Numbered from the stretch's first letter, positions 1 to 8,629 are shown. The stretch is 13,919 nt of DNA from Arcticibacterium sp051269965 (GCA_051269965.1 JBNMFK010000076.1:1-13919), one strand, 5' to 3'. The notes: generated by a model from the letters alone, not told the origin. Numbers and translations are program-made.

Positions 1-1502
1 CCTCCATATGTTTGTGCTATTTCTCCTTTTCCAAAAGTCAAAACCTCTTGAACAGAAGAGGGATCACGTGGTTCCCCTGTTCTGTATACATTAACAGAAG
101 AGGCACCCATCGATAAAAATTGTGAATATCTTAAACCTATTGATACTGTGGTTTTGGCATTAAGCTCAATTACGTCTTCGCCACTGATACCAAACTCATA
201 TCCATTTTCCAACGGAGTTGAAAAAGGCAACACACTCTCGCTAGTTCCGGGCTCAATGTTTCCAGGATTGATGTTATACCGAATGGCATCCACACCAAAT
301 TCGAAATTTTGATTTCCTTTATATAGATTCAAATTTGACTTAATTTGTTTGTAGTCAATACTTTGCTTTATTTTTACCACATTATCGCTATTAACCTCTG
401 GTAGTAAGGTATTTGGCTGATAAAAACTACTTACCACGGTAGTTTGAATATTGGCTTTAGGGTTGATATTATAAAACCACTTGCCTGAGAAATTTGTAGT
501 TTCATATTGGAATTGCGAAGCTGAGGCATTTATGTTTGCTATGCTACCCAACATTTCTGTTTGAAAAAAATCGTAACTGTAATAAGAAGAAAGCGTGAGG
601 GTGTTTTTACTATTAATTTTATAAAATAATTTGGCGACACCATCGCCAAATCGAGCTTTGAGATCCTTTAATTGATCTGATATTAAAGGGAAAAAGAAGT
701 CATTAAAGGAGCCACGTCCTGAAACCAAAAGAGCAAGTTTATTTTTAACAATGGGGATCTCTGCCATCAGCTTGTTAGAAACCAAACTAATTCCACCCTG
801 CATTTTGAATTTAGTCATTGATGGATTTGCAAATTTGACGTCTAAAACGGCTGCTGCTCTACCACCGAATCTAGCCGGTACATTTCCTTTATAAAGGTCA
901 AATTTTGAAATGGCATCTGAGGGGAATGCAGAAAATAGCCCAAACATGTGTGTAGGATTAAAAATAGGGGCATCATCTAATAAAAATAAATTTTGATCGG
1001 TAGTTCCGCCCCGTACGTTTACGCCGTTAGAAGCTTCTCCAACACTAGACACACCTGGAAGCATTTGAAGTCCTTTCAATAAGTCTACTTCGCCAAGTGC
1101 AGAAGGTAATTTTTCTACCGTCTTCATGTTTAGCGTGCTTACTCCCATGATGGGTCTTTTTATTGACTCGCTACCAATGCCAGAAACAACTACTTCTTGA
1201 AGGATATTTTCAACCCTTGCTAACATGACGTTTAAATCAGAAATCGGTAATGTAACATTTTTACGAAAAGGGACATAACCAACATATCTAACTACAATAA
1301 CAACATCTTTATTTTGCAACACAAACGTGAATTTACCATCGCTATCTGTAAAATCACTTTGGTCCCCATAATCTACCAAAACTGTTGCTCCTACCAAAGC
1401 TTCTTTAGAGGCACTATCTAGTATCGTTCCTCTAAGAACGTAAGTTTCTTGAGAAAAAGTAGAAATACTTGAGAACAGAAGAAAGAAAATAAATAATCTC
1501 AT
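1..1502 (-). CDS. TonB-dependent receptor with carboxypeptidase-regulatory-like N-terminal domain (partial, C-terminus off window)
   Basis: An outer-membrane active-transport receptor, seen as 500 open codons from the ATG at 1502 to the window edge with no stop. The first 17-18 residues (MRLFIFFLLFSSISTFSQ) form a signal peptide. Residues about 22-98 match a carboxypeptidase-regulatory-like beta-sandwich (RGTILDSASKEALVGATV, then FTDSDGKFTF and YVGYVPF). A TonB-box-like stretch LQEVVVSG follows near 101-108. The plug domain spans about 115-225, with the family signatures LLKGLQMLPGV, VNVRGGTTDQNLFLLDDAPI and LYKGNVPARFGGRAAAVLDV. After that comes alternating beta-strand sequence, the start of the barrel, which normally runs several hundred residues further. 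The ATG lies one base after the stop of the DUF4249 gene (TAA-T-ATG), so the two are almost certainly co-transcribed and probably translationally coupled. The ligand cannot be told from sequence. The family call is very secure; a role in nutrient uptake with the lipoprotein is inference. Confidence 0.95.
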   Translation of the reverse strand, partial: MRLFIFFLLFSSISTFSQETYVLRGTILDSASKEALVGATVLVDYGDQSDFTDSDGKFTFVLQNKDVVIVVRYVGYVPFRKNVTLPISDLNVMLARVENILQEVVVSGIGSESIKRPIMGVSTLNMKTVEKLPSALGEVDLLKGLQMLPGVSSVGEASNGVNVRGGTTDQNLFLLDDAPIFNPTHMFGLFSAFPSDAISKFDLYKGNVPARFGGRAAAVLDVKFANPSMTKFKMQGGISLVSNKLMAEIPIVKNKLALLVSGRGSFNDFFFPLISDQLKDLKARFGDGVAKLFYKINSKNTLTLSSYYSYDFFQTEMLGSIANINASASQFQYETTNFSGKWFYNINPKANIQTTVVSSFYQPNTLLPEVNSDNVVKIKQSIDYKQIKSNLNLYKGNQNFEFGVDAIRYNINPGNIEPGTSESVLPFSTPLENGYEFGISGEDVIELNAKTTVSIGLRYSQFLSMGASSVNVYRTGEPRDPSSVQEVLTFGKGEIAQTYG

Positions 1503-1503
1503 A

Positions 1504-2673
1504 TTAAAATAATGATGCTGGGTTAAACCATCCGTTTGGTTCTTTATTTGTTCTATTTGGACCATTAACACAAGGTGCTAGTGGCGGCCGAGTGAGGTCA
1601 TTGCCCATTGTCTCAGGGTTTGGTCTTCTCCCTCCTAACAATCCTAATTCAGAAACACTATTTGGAATATCTGTCTTATCCAACCAATACAACTTCTTGG
1701 AGACAGATGAGACGATAAAATAACCAGCTACTGCCTGGTCAATATTTGAAGTGCTTGTGATATTTCCTGCTAAGGTAGCTGGAGGTGTATCTGCTAAGCC
1801 ACCAGTGTTGGTACCTTGAGATTCAATTAAGCGTAAATAATTGTAAACGTCCTTATTTATGCCGTACTGCCTAATTTCTAAAAGTGAACCTATTTTCTGA
1901 TAAATTGGAATTTCAGCAACCAATCTTCCTATGATTTCTTTGCCATTGGAAAAATTATCATTCATGATGTTAACTTTTCCGGGTTTGATGACATCCCAGC
2001 AAAGATCCTCACAACTGTAGTCCAAAACAGCATTAGCTCTAAACCGAATTACACGACATTCGCCCAAAGGCCCAGTACTGGCATCTCTGTAATATCGACC
2101 TCCAATACAAGTTTGACAAAAGAATTGTTGTTCATATAAAACCCAATCCCACATATAAAAGTCCTCAGTTTCGCCTGGATCTTTTGTGTCTATATACACT
2201 AATTGTCCTGGAGAAGTATTTTGAGGATCTTTAATGGCTTTGTTATCAAAGCTATGATAAACTTTATCAATTTTAGCTGAAGATTCCATGGTTTCAACTT
2301 TTGATTCAAAGGATTTGCCATTTGCCGTTGTAAATCTTAATTGATATGAACTTCCAACCTGACCTTTAAAATCTAATGGAAAAACATATTCTCCGGGTTT
2401 CTCTTCGCTTAAAAGGATGTTATTCTCGTCATTTTCCAATACAAAAACGGTAGCTTTTTCCACGGGCAAATAGCTTGTACTAAGTCCAGAGTTTGGAATG
2501 GCCTCTGTTAATTTGATGTAATTACCTGAATTGTCATTTGTGAGTTTTCCGTCTACTATAAAGATTGTTTGATCTACATTAAATCTTTTTAAATAAGGTT
2601 CGACACAAGAAGACATACAAAACAAAATGGCGATAAACGCCATTAAAGTAGGATTAAATTTCCTTTTGGACAT
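1504..2673 (-). CDS. DUF4249-family outer-membrane lipoprotein
   Basis: A 389-residue predicted lipoprotein of the Bacteroidota DUF4249 family, whose members sit beside TonB-dependent receptors; the molecular function is not established. A positively charged start and hydrophobic core end in a lipobox, MSSC, with Cys23 as the likely lipidated residue, followed by VEPYLKRF, a typical start of mature DUF4249 proteins. The N-terminal third reads as beta-sandwich (IFIVDGKLTN, VFVLENDEN, GEYVFPLDFKGQVGSSYQLRF). A cysteine cluster lies in the middle: Cys186 and Cys189 (CQTC), Cys206, Cys221 and Cys225 (CEDLC), which could form disulfides or bind a metal. The protein is full length. The start at 2673 gives a proper signal sequence. 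It precedes the receptor gene by one base. By analogy with SusD next to SusC it may act as a surface lid or ligand-binding partner of the receptor, but that is inference and there is no SusD homology here. Confidence 0.9.
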   Translation of the reverse strand: MSKRKFNPTLMAFIAILFCMSSCVEPYLKRFNVDQTIFIVDGKLTNDNSGNYIKLTEAIPNSGLSTSYLPVEKATVFVLENDENNILLSEEKPGEYVFPLDFKGQVGSSYQLRFTTANGKSFESKVETMESSAKIDKVYHSFDNKAIKDPQNTSPGQLVYIDTKDPGETEDFYMWDWVLYEQQFFCQTCIGGRYYRDASTGPLGECRVIRFRANAVLDYSCEDLCWDVIKPGKVNIMNDNFSNGKEIIGRLVAEIPIYQKIGSLLEIRQYGINKDVYNYLRLIESQGTNTGGLADTPPATLAGNITSTSNIDQAVAGYFIVSSVSKKLYWLDKTDIPNSVSELGLLGGRRPNPETMGNDLTRPPLAPCVNGPNRTNKEPNGWFNPASLF

Positions 2674-2695
2674 AGATATTGTACAGTTTAAGTCG

Positions 2696-2703
2696 AAAAT
2701 ATA
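2696..2703 (-). promoter_or_regulatory. Possible -7 promoter box for the DUF4249/receptor pair
   Basis: On the minus strand this reads TATATTTT, one mismatch from the Bacteroidota -7 consensus TAnnTTTG, and lies 22 bases before the DUF4249 start codon. I see no good -33 TTG element at the expected distance. In AT-rich DNA such matches occur by chance, so this is only a candidate. The alternative is read-through from lpdA across the 92-base gap, in which I see no convincing terminator. Confidence 0.2.
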
Positions 2704-2765
2704 GGTATATTCTCAGTTAAATGGTTGTAACTATTATTATACTAGATGAAACATGAAAGTTTCTG

Positions 2766-4172
2766 TTATGAATGAATACTCCTGCTATCGGTTGCAGCCA
2801 ACGCAGCTTCTTTCACCGCCTCCATATAAGTGGGATGGGCGTGAGAAATTCTTCCCAAATCCTCTGCACTTGCTCTAAATTCCATAGCAGTAACACCTTC
2901 GGCAATCATATCCGCCGCTCTTGCACCGATGATATGCATTCCTAAGATTTCATCCGTTTGTTTATCTGCCAAGATTTTAACCAAACCATCTGTATCTCCA
3001 CTCGCTGTTGCTCGGCCCAAAGCCTTAAAAGAAAACTTGCCTGTCTTATATGCTTTCCCAGATTCCTTCAGTTCCTCTTCAGTGGCACCAACAGAGGCCA
3101 CCTCAGGCCAGGTATAAACTACACCAGGGATTAGGTTATAGTTAATATGGGGCTTTTGACCTGCAATAATTTCGGCTACTAAAACGCCTTCTTCTTCAGC
3201 TTTATGAGCTAGCATTGCCCCCTTTATAACATCACCTACAGCATAAATTCCTTGGGTAGATGTTTCTAAAGAATGGTTATTAACAGCTATTCTGCCACGT
3301 TCATCTGGTTTCACACCAGCCGCTTCTAGATTTAAATTATCTGTATATGGTCTTCTTCCTATAGAGACCAAACAATAATCTCCAGTGAACGTTACTGTTT
3401 CACCTTTTTTATTCTCACCGGTAACTTCAACGGTTTTACCCTTGTTTTCTATTTTACTTACTTTGGTGTTGAAATTATATTCAATACCGTGTTGCTTTTT
3501 GAGTACCCTTTGTAACTCTTTGCCTAAGCTACTGTCCATTGTTGGGATCATGGTAGCTGCATACTCAATAAAGGTGACTTTAGAGCCTAACCTTGCGTAA
3601 ACAGAGCCTAACTCAGCTCCAATAACCCCCGCTCCAATGACGATTAGATTCTTAGGAACTTCTGATAGGTTTAAAGCTTCCGTAGAGGTTATGATCCTTT
3701 TTCTGTCGAAATTCATAAAAGGAAGAATCGTAGGTTTGGAGCCAGTGGCTATGATAACATTGGTACCAGTGATTTTTTCTTCAGACTTATCTGACTTTTT
3801 AATTTTGACGGTATTTTTGTCTACAAAGGAACCAAAACCATTAAAAATCGTGATTTTATTCTTTTTCATCAAGAAATCTACACCATTGTTCATTTTAGTT
3901 ACCACGTCATTTTTTCTCGATATCATAGTGGCCAGATTGACTTTTGGTGCAGGTATTTCGATTCCATGCTCGGCAAAATGGTGGGTGGCATTGTGAAAAT
4001 GCTCCGACGAATCTAAAAGGGCTTTTGATGGGATACAGCCTACGTTTAGGCACGTACCACCTAAAACATCATATTTCTCAACAATGGCCACTTTTTTGCC
4101 CAACTGTGCACAGCGAATAGCCGCCACATATCCTCCAGGGCCAGAACCAATAACTATTACATCAAAATCCAT
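2766..4172 (-). CDS. lpdA: Dihydrolipoyl dehydrogenase (E3)
   Basis: A flavoprotein of 468 residues that reoxidises the dihydrolipoyl groups of 2-oxo-acid dehydrogenase complexes and passes the electrons to NAD+. The FAD-binding GSGPGG motif is at residues 9-14. The redox-active disulfide is GGTCLNVGCIPSK, with Cys41 and Cys46. The NAD-binding Rossmann motif VIGAGVIGAELG is at about 178-189. The second FAD contact, IYAVGDV, is at 309-315. The dimer-interface catalytic segment SHAHPTYMEAVKEA contains His446 and Glu451, the expected catalytic pair. Length and motif spacing are normal and nothing is missing. It lies 99 bases downstream of odhB on the same strand, so it is probably the E3 of this 2-oxoglutarate dehydrogenase and may be shared with other complexes such as pyruvate dehydrogenase. 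Whether it shares the sucA transcript is inferred from spacing and direction only. Confidence 0.98.
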   Translation of the reverse strand: MDFDVIVIGSGPGGYVAAIRCAQLGKKVAIVEKYDVLGGTCLNVGCIPSKALLDSSEHFHNATHHFAEHGIEIPAPKVNLATMISRKNDVVTKMNNGVDFLMKKNKITIFNGFGSFVDKNTVKIKKSDKSEEKITGTNVIIATGSKPTILPFMNFDRKRIITSTEALNLSEVPKNLIVIGAGVIGAELGSVYARLGSKVTFIEYAATMIPTMDSSLGKELQRVLKKQHGIEYNFNTKVSKIENKGKTVEVTGENKKGETVTFTGDYCLVSIGRRPYTDNLNLEAAGVKPDERGRIAVNNHSLETSTQGIYAVGDVIKGAMLAHKAEEEGVLVAEIIAGQKPHINYNLIPGVVYTWPEVASVGATEEELKESGKAYKTGKFSFKALGRATASGDTDGLVKILADKQTDEILGMHIIGARAADMIAEGVTAMEFRASAEDLGRISHAHPTYMEAVKEAALAATDSRSIHS

Positions 4173-4271
4173 AATTCTATCTTTTCAAAAGGCAACTGCC
4201 TGTTTCATTATATTTTCATAAGGTATTCCTATTGCTTTTACAGGACGGCTTTCAACTTTGATTGCTCGAGC

Positions 4272-5801
4272 CTATACTTGAAGAAGCATCCTCATAGGAT
4301 CTTCTAAAAGTTCTTTGAGTCTTACTAAGAAACTGACAGATTGCTTTCCATCAATAGTTCTATGGTCATAAGAAAGTGCGACATACATGATTGGTCTTAT
4401 TTCTACTTGTCCTTTTATAGCTACGGGCCTTTCTACAATATTGTGCATACCAAGAATTGCCGATTGAGGAGCATTAATTATTGGAGTAGAAAGCATAGAG
4501 CCGAAAATTCCACCGTTTGTAATAGTGAAAGTTCCTCCTGTCATTTCTGGTATTGTAAGTTTTCCATCACGAGCTTTTAAAGCTAATCTTCTTACTTCAG
4601 CTTCTATGCCCGCAAAAGATAAATTTTCAGCATTTCTTATAACAGGCACCATAAGTCCTTTGGGTGCTGAAACTGCGATAGAAATGTCTGCAAAGTCATT
4701 GAAAACAATTTCCTCGCCATCAATGAAGGCATTTACAGAAGGATATTCTTGAAGGGCAATGGCACATGCCTTTGTAAAGAATGACATAAAGCCAAGTCCA
4801 ATCCCATGAATATCTTTAAATTTATCTTTATATGAAGCACGTAAATCCATGATAGGCTTCATATCTACTTCGTTAAAAGTAGTCAGCATGGCCGTTTCAT
4901 TTTTTACAGCCACTAATCTCTTAGCAATAGTTTTACGAAGAGAAGTCATTTTCTCTCTTCTCTGACCTCTTTCTACTTTAACCTCAGATGTTGGGCTTTC
5001 TTGGGAGGCAGCTGGAGCGGCTTTCGTAACCTTTTGAGATCGGTTGGCATCTTCCTTAGTGATACGGCCGTCTACACCTGTTCCTTTGACAGCGTTGGCT
5101 TCTAAGCCTTTTTCTGCAAGTATTTTCGCAGCAGAAGGGGAGGGGTGACCGGTAGCATATGAGTCGCTAGAAGATTGAGAGGGAGCAGAGCTTTCTGGAG
5201 TTTTTTCAGTTGGCGTTAAAACTGATTCACCACTGCTCACTGCTATATTAGCAACTATATCACCAACTGGCAATACAGCACCTTCCTCAGCAATTATCGT
5301 CAATATTCCTTGACTTGGAGAGGGCAATTCAAAAGTAGCTTTATCGGACTCCAGTTCACAGATAATTTCATCCATTTCTACAAAATCGCCATTGCTTTTT
5401 GACCAGCTGCTCAGCGTAACTTCTGTTATAGATTCTCCTACGCTAGGAACCTGTACTTCTATAGTCTCACCAGTAGCTTTAATTTCTGTATCTGCAGGAC
5501 CCGTTTCTTGTTTAACTGGTGCCTCAGTAATTTCAGCAGGCTTTGGCTCAGAGGTACTCGCTTTTTCAGATTCTTCAATCTTACAAATGAGGGCACCTAT
5601 TTCTAAGGTTTCTTCTTCTGCTGCTACAATTCTTAAAATTCCTGAGGCTTCTGCTGGCAATTCAAAAGTGGCCTTATCTGATTCTAGTTCGCAGATAATT
5701 TCATCCATCTCCACAAAGTCGCCATCTTTTTTTACCCAAGAAGCTATGGTTACCTCGGTTACTGATTCGCCTACCGAAGGCACTTTCATTTCAACTACCA
5801 T
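4272..5801 (-). CDS. odhB: Dihydrolipoyllysine succinyltransferase, E2 of 2-oxoglutarate dehydrogenase, with two lipoyl domains
   Basis: The 509-residue core subunit that receives the succinyl group from E1 on a lipoyl arm and transfers it to CoA in the TCA cycle. Two lipoyl domains are visible: residues about 2-75 with lipoyl Lys43, and about 113-188 with Lys154, both in ESDKATFE. They are joined by an Ala/Glu/Thr/Pro-rich linker (about 78-111). A peripheral-subunit-binding domain follows at about 220-254 (SPSAAKILAEKGLEANAVKG, then GVDGRITKED). The catalytic domain runs from about 278 to the end, with the active-site motif DHRTIDG giving His480 and Asp484, and ends in the family-typical DPMRMLLQV. 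Assignment as the succinyl rather than acetyl enzyme rests on PSVGES at both lipoyl starts and on the sucA neighbour. The ATG lies 2 bases after the sucA stop, indicating coupling. The E. coli enzyme is about 100 residues shorter and has one lipoyl domain. The synonym is sucB. Confidence 0.97.
   Translation of the reverse strand: MVVEMKVPSVGESVTEVTIASWVKKDGDFVEMDEIICELESDKATFELPAEASGILRIVAAEEETLEIGALICKIEESEKASTSEPKPAEITEAPVKQETGPADTEIKATGETIEVQVPSVGESITEVTLSSWSKSNGDFVEMDEIICELESDKATFELPSPSQGILTIIAEEGAVLPVGDIVANIAVSSGESVLTPTEKTPESSAPSQSSSDSYATGHPSPSAAKILAEKGLEANAVKGTGVDGRITKEDANRSQKVTKAAPAASQESPTSEVKVERGQRREKMTSLRKTIAKRLVAVKNETAMLTTFNEVDMKPIMDLRASYKDKFKDIHGIGLGFMSFFTKACAIALQEYPSVNAFIDGEEIVFNDFADISIAVSAPKGLMVPVIRNAENLSFAGIEAEVRRLALKARDGKLTIPEMTGGTFTITNGGIFGSMLSTPIINAPQSAILGMHNIVERPVAIKGQVEIRPIMYVALSYDHRTIDGKQSVSFLVRLKELLEDPMRMLLQV
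5238..5801 (-). repeat. Tandem lipoyl-domain duplication within odhB
   Basis: The segments coding the two lipoyl domains (5577-5801 and 5238-5465) are copies of one another. A run of 23 consecutive residues around the lipoyl lysine is identical: residues 27-49 (5655-5723) and 138-160 (5322-5390), starting GDFVEMDEII and ending ATFELP. Over those 69 bases I count 10 differences, all silent. The duplication is therefore not brand new, and the protein sequence around the lipoylation site is either under strong constraint or has been kept alike by past gene conversion. Outside the core the two copies differ more, for example ASWVKKD against SSWSKSN. Confidence 0.9.
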
Positions 5802-5803
5802 GA

Positions 5804-8578
5804 TTATATTTTCTCTTTATTCTTCAAATCAAATGCTTTATTAACAATATCTAACTGGCCTTGCTGGTGATATTTAGTATAACCAGTAGCCGGCGATGCA
5901 CTTTTCTTTCTTGATACGACATCATCAATACCAATTTCTGGGAATTCACGAAGTATAAAAGACCAAGCTCCCATGTTTTGAGGCTCTTCTTGAACCCACC
6001 TAGATTCTGCTTTAGGATATTTCTCAAGTAGTTCCACTACTTGATTCTTAGGGAATGGGTGTAGTTGCTCCACTCTGAGTATAGCTATGTCTTTTCTTTT
6101 ACTTTCTTGCTGTCTTTCCAGCAGATCGTAGTAAACCTTTCCAGAGCACAATAGGACACGCTTTACCTTTTTTGGGTCGGCATAGCTATCACCATAAGTT
6201 TCTTCAAATTTAGTACCTGGCAAAAAGTCTTCCATTTTGCTGATATTACCTGGATGCCTGAGCATAGACTTTGGAGACATATGTACACAAGGTTTTCTGA
6301 ATGGTAGAGCTAATTGTCTTCTGATCATATGGAAGAAATTAGCTGGTGTGGTACAGGCACAAACATACATGTTGTACTCTGCCGCAAGCTGCAAAAACCT
6401 TTCAGGTCGTGCATTGGAATGCTCTGGCCCCTGTCCTTCATAGCCATGTGGTAAGAGTAGAATTAAACCGTTTTGAGATTTCCACTTGGACTCACCAGCA
6501 GAAATAAACTGGTCAATCATTGTCTGAGCCCCATTGGCAAAATCACCAAATTGAGCTTCCCATATGACTAGGGCATTTGGGTTTGCAAGGGCATACCCAT
6601 ATTCAAAGCCCATCACGGCATACTCTGAAAGTAGTGAGTTATAAAGCTCAAGCTTGCCTTGACCCTCGCCAATGTGTTCTAAGTTACTATATACCTCACT
6701 GGTTTTTGTATCATGTAGAACGGCATGTCTGTGAGAAAATGTTCCTCTTTGAACATCCTGACCAGTCATTCGAAGCCAGTTACCATTGTTTAAAATTGAA
6801 CCGTAAGCCATAAGCTCCGCTGCCGCCCAATTAAACTCTTTTTCACCAGCAAAAATTCTCGTTCTCTCTTCGAGCACTTTAGTGATTTGTTTTATGGCAT
6901 TGAAGTCTTTGGGAATAGTAGATAGGGCTTTACCTATCTTAACGATAGCTTTTTTATCTATTCCTGTTTCTGGAGAGGTTAAAAAATCTTCTTTTTTTGA
7001 CCTTCTCAGTTCCCGCCATTCTCTTTCAAGTTTTGGTAGTTTATATGGTAGCTGTAGTTGTTTAACTTGAGCCAATAGATCTTGGAGATTATCGTCAAAA
7101 GAATCTTTGAGTTGTTTAGCCAATTCAATGTTATCTTTTCCTTGATCTTTTAATTTTTGTAAGTAAATATCACGAGGATTAGGGTGACCATTGATGTATT
7201 TATACATGGCAGGCTGAGTAAATCTAGGTTCGTCAGCCTCGTTATGACCGTATTTTCGATAACAAATCATATCAATAAAGATATCTCTATTAAATTCTTG
7301 TCTAAATTCTATGGCCAGCTGCATAGCATAGACTACAGCTTCAGGATCATCTCCGTTCACGTGAAGGATAGGAGTATCTAAAATTTTAGCTACATCAGAA
7401 CAGTAGAGGCTAGAACGAGCATCTTCATTATCTGTAGTGAAACCAACTTGATTGTTTATAATGAAGTGGATGGAACCTCCTACATAATACCCTGGAAGGT
7501 TAGACATTTGAGTAACCTCATAAGTGATTCCTTGACCAGCCAATGAAGCATCACCATGTATGATTATTGGAAGGATTTTATCGTAGATATCGTCAAAGTC
7601 GTTCACTTTCCTTCCGCCACTTTCAAAGTGGGCGTCCGCTCTGGCTCGGGCATAACCAAGAACGACTGGATCCACCGCCTCTAGGTGAGAAGGATTTGCC
7701 ATGAGCTTCATACTCACTCTACTTCCAGAGGGTGTCAAAATTTGACTCGTATATCCCATGTGATATTTTACATCACCGTCGCTATATTCTTCTTCTTCAA
7801 TATTTTCTTCAAACTCATTGAAAATCTGCTCATGAGGTTTTTGCATGATGTTAGTTAGAACATTCAATCGGCCTCTATGTGCCATACCTATCACCACTTC
7901 TTCTACACCCAGTTCTGCACCTTTAAGGATGGCCGCGTCTAGTGCAGGGATGGTAGACTCACCTCCTTCAATAGAAAAACGCTTTTTCCCAAGGTATTTG
8001 GTGTGTAAAAAGTTTTCAAAAGCAGCAGCTTCGTTCAACTTTTTTAAGATTCTTTTTTGTTGTTCTACGGAAGGTTTAAAATCTCTGTATTCACCTTCAA
8101 CTTTCCTTCTAAACCAACCTTTTATTTTACGATCTCTGATGTATTGATATTCAAAACCTATGGTGCCAATGTATACTTTACGAAGAGTATCATTGATTTC
8201 TCGTAAAGTGGCAGGATGCCCAAGTACTTCAATTCCAGCCTCAAAAACTGTATCTAAATCGGCATCTGAAAGGTTGAAGTCTTCTAGTTCTAAACTAGGA
8301 TTATGTTTTCGCTGAGGCCACAAAGGATTTAACTTGGCAGCCATGTGACCACGAGCACGTATTCCACGAATAAGATGAACAACTTCTATTTCTTTACGAA
8401 CGTGTTCGTTTGATTTATCTCCTCCCGAAGCTCCATCTTTCCATTGTTCAGAAAACTCAAAACCCTTGAAAAAGTTTCGCCAGCTTTCATCTATTGATTC
8501 CGGATTTTCTTTGTACTGCTGATAGAGAGATTCTATAGCGGAGACATCTGCATTTGCCAAGTAAGAGTACTGGTCCAT
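5804..8578 (-). CDS. sucA: 2-oxoglutarate dehydrogenase E1 component
   Basis: A thiamin-diphosphate enzyme of 924 residues, normal for the family, that decarboxylates 2-oxoglutarate and succinylates the lipoyl arm of E2. The N-terminal helical region (NADVSAIESLYQQYKENPES) is the part that contacts E2. The substrate-site motif GMAHRGRLNVL has His234 and Arg235. The thiamin-diphosphate/Mg region is HGDASLAGQG (341-350) with INNQVGFTT at 374-382. CYRKYGHNEADEPRFTQP begins at about 439. The transketolase-like half carries LSEYAVMGFEYGYA (650-663, Glu652 in the position of the conserved cofactor-contacting Glu), PHGYEGQGPEHSNARPERFL, MSPKSMLRHP, LLCSGKVYYDLL, VEQLHPFP and QEEPQNMGAW. This arrangement is specific to 2-oxoglutarate rather than pyruvate E1. 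The start at 8578 is preceded by an A-rich stretch (ACAAAAACTAA) rather than a strong Shine-Dalgarno, usual in this phylum. It is the first gene of the sucA-odhB-lpdA set. Confidence 0.98.
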   Translation of the reverse strand: MDQYSYLANADVSAIESLYQQYKENPESIDESWRNFFKGFEFSEQWKDGASGGDKSNEHVRKEIEVVHLIRGIRARGHMAAKLNPLWPQRKHNPSLELEDFNLSDADLDTVFEAGIEVLGHPATLREINDTLRKVYIGTIGFEYQYIRDRKIKGWFRRKVEGEYRDFKPSVEQQKRILKKLNEAAAFENFLHTKYLGKKRFSIEGGESTIPALDAAILKGAELGVEEVVIGMAHRGRLNVLTNIMQKPHEQIFNEFEENIEEEEYSDGDVKYHMGYTSQILTPSGSRVSMKLMANPSHLEAVDPVVLGYARARADAHFESGGRKVNDFDDIYDKILPIIIHGDASLAGQGITYEVTQMSNLPGYYVGGSIHFIINNQVGFTTDNEDARSSLYCSDVAKILDTPILHVNGDDPEAVVYAMQLAIEFRQEFNRDIFIDMICYRKYGHNEADEPRFTQPAMYKYINGHPNPRDIYLQKLKDQGKDNIELAKQLKDSFDDNLQDLLAQVKQLQLPYKLPKLEREWRELRRSKKEDFLTSPETGIDKKAIVKIGKALSTIPKDFNAIKQITKVLEERTRIFAGEKEFNWAAAELMAYGSILNNGNWLRMTGQDVQRGTFSHRHAVLHDTKTSEVYSNLEHIGEGQGKLELYNSLLSEYAVMGFEYGYALANPNALVIWEAQFGDFANGAQTMIDQFISAGESKWKSQNGLILLLPHGYEGQGPEHSNARPERFLQLAAEYNMYVCACTTPANFFHMIRRQLALPFRKPCVHMSPKSMLRHPGNISKMEDFLPGTKFEETYGDSYADPKKVKRVLLCSGKVYYDLLERQQESKRKDIAILRVEQLHPFPKNQVVELLEKYPKAESRWVQEEPQNMGAWSFILREFPEIGIDDVVSRKKSASPATGYTKYHQQGQLDIVNKAFDLKNKEKI

Positions 8579-8621
8579 TTAGTTTTTGTATGATGCTTTT
8601 TGCTCTAACATGTAGATGTGA

Positions 8622-8629
8622 CAAATTTA
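8622..8629 (-). promoter_or_regulatory. Candidate -7 promoter box for sucA
   Basis: The minus strand reads TAAATTTG, an exact match to the Bacteroidota -7 consensus TAnnTTTG, 43 bases before the sucA ATG, which would leave a leader of roughly 35 bases. A TTTG lies 12 bases further upstream (8642-8645), but the usual spacing to the -33 element is about 17-20 bases, so the -33 box is poor. The rest of the 198-base gap up to the second PorP-family gene shows no clear hairpin, operator or small gene. Confidence 0.4.

Noticed and set aside
2716..2735. AGTTA/TAACT inverted repeat between lpdA and the DUF4249 gene as a possible terminator.
   Set aside because: A 5-bp A/T-rich stem without a clear T-run on the minus strand; expected by chance in such sequence.
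3637..3996. A 119-codon plus-strand frame with hydrophobic stretches opposite lpdA, superficially like a small membrane protein.
   Set aside because: Hydrophobic runs arise from the reverse complement of Lys/Glu/Asn codons. It is wholly inside lpdA, which has every expected motif.
4190..4201. Small inverted repeat AGGC-AGTT-GCCT followed by TTTT on the minus strand between odhB and lpdA, a possible attenuator.
   Set aside because: The stem is only 4 bp with a short T-run. It is too weak to call as a terminator and lies just before the lpdA start.
4188..4271. After the odhB amber stop (TAG, 4272-4274) the same frame stays open for 28 codons to a TGA, which could suggest stop read-through or recoding.
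   Set aside because: OdhB already ends at the normal family C-terminus (DPMRMLLQV), and 28 open codons after a stop are not rare by chance. The peptide matches nothing I recognise.
5392..5844. A 150-codon plus-strand open frame opposite the start of odhB.
   Set aside because: It is a shadow of the real minus-strand gene: the repeated lipoyl segments give a repetitive Ser/Thr/Val-rich translation with no recognisable domain.
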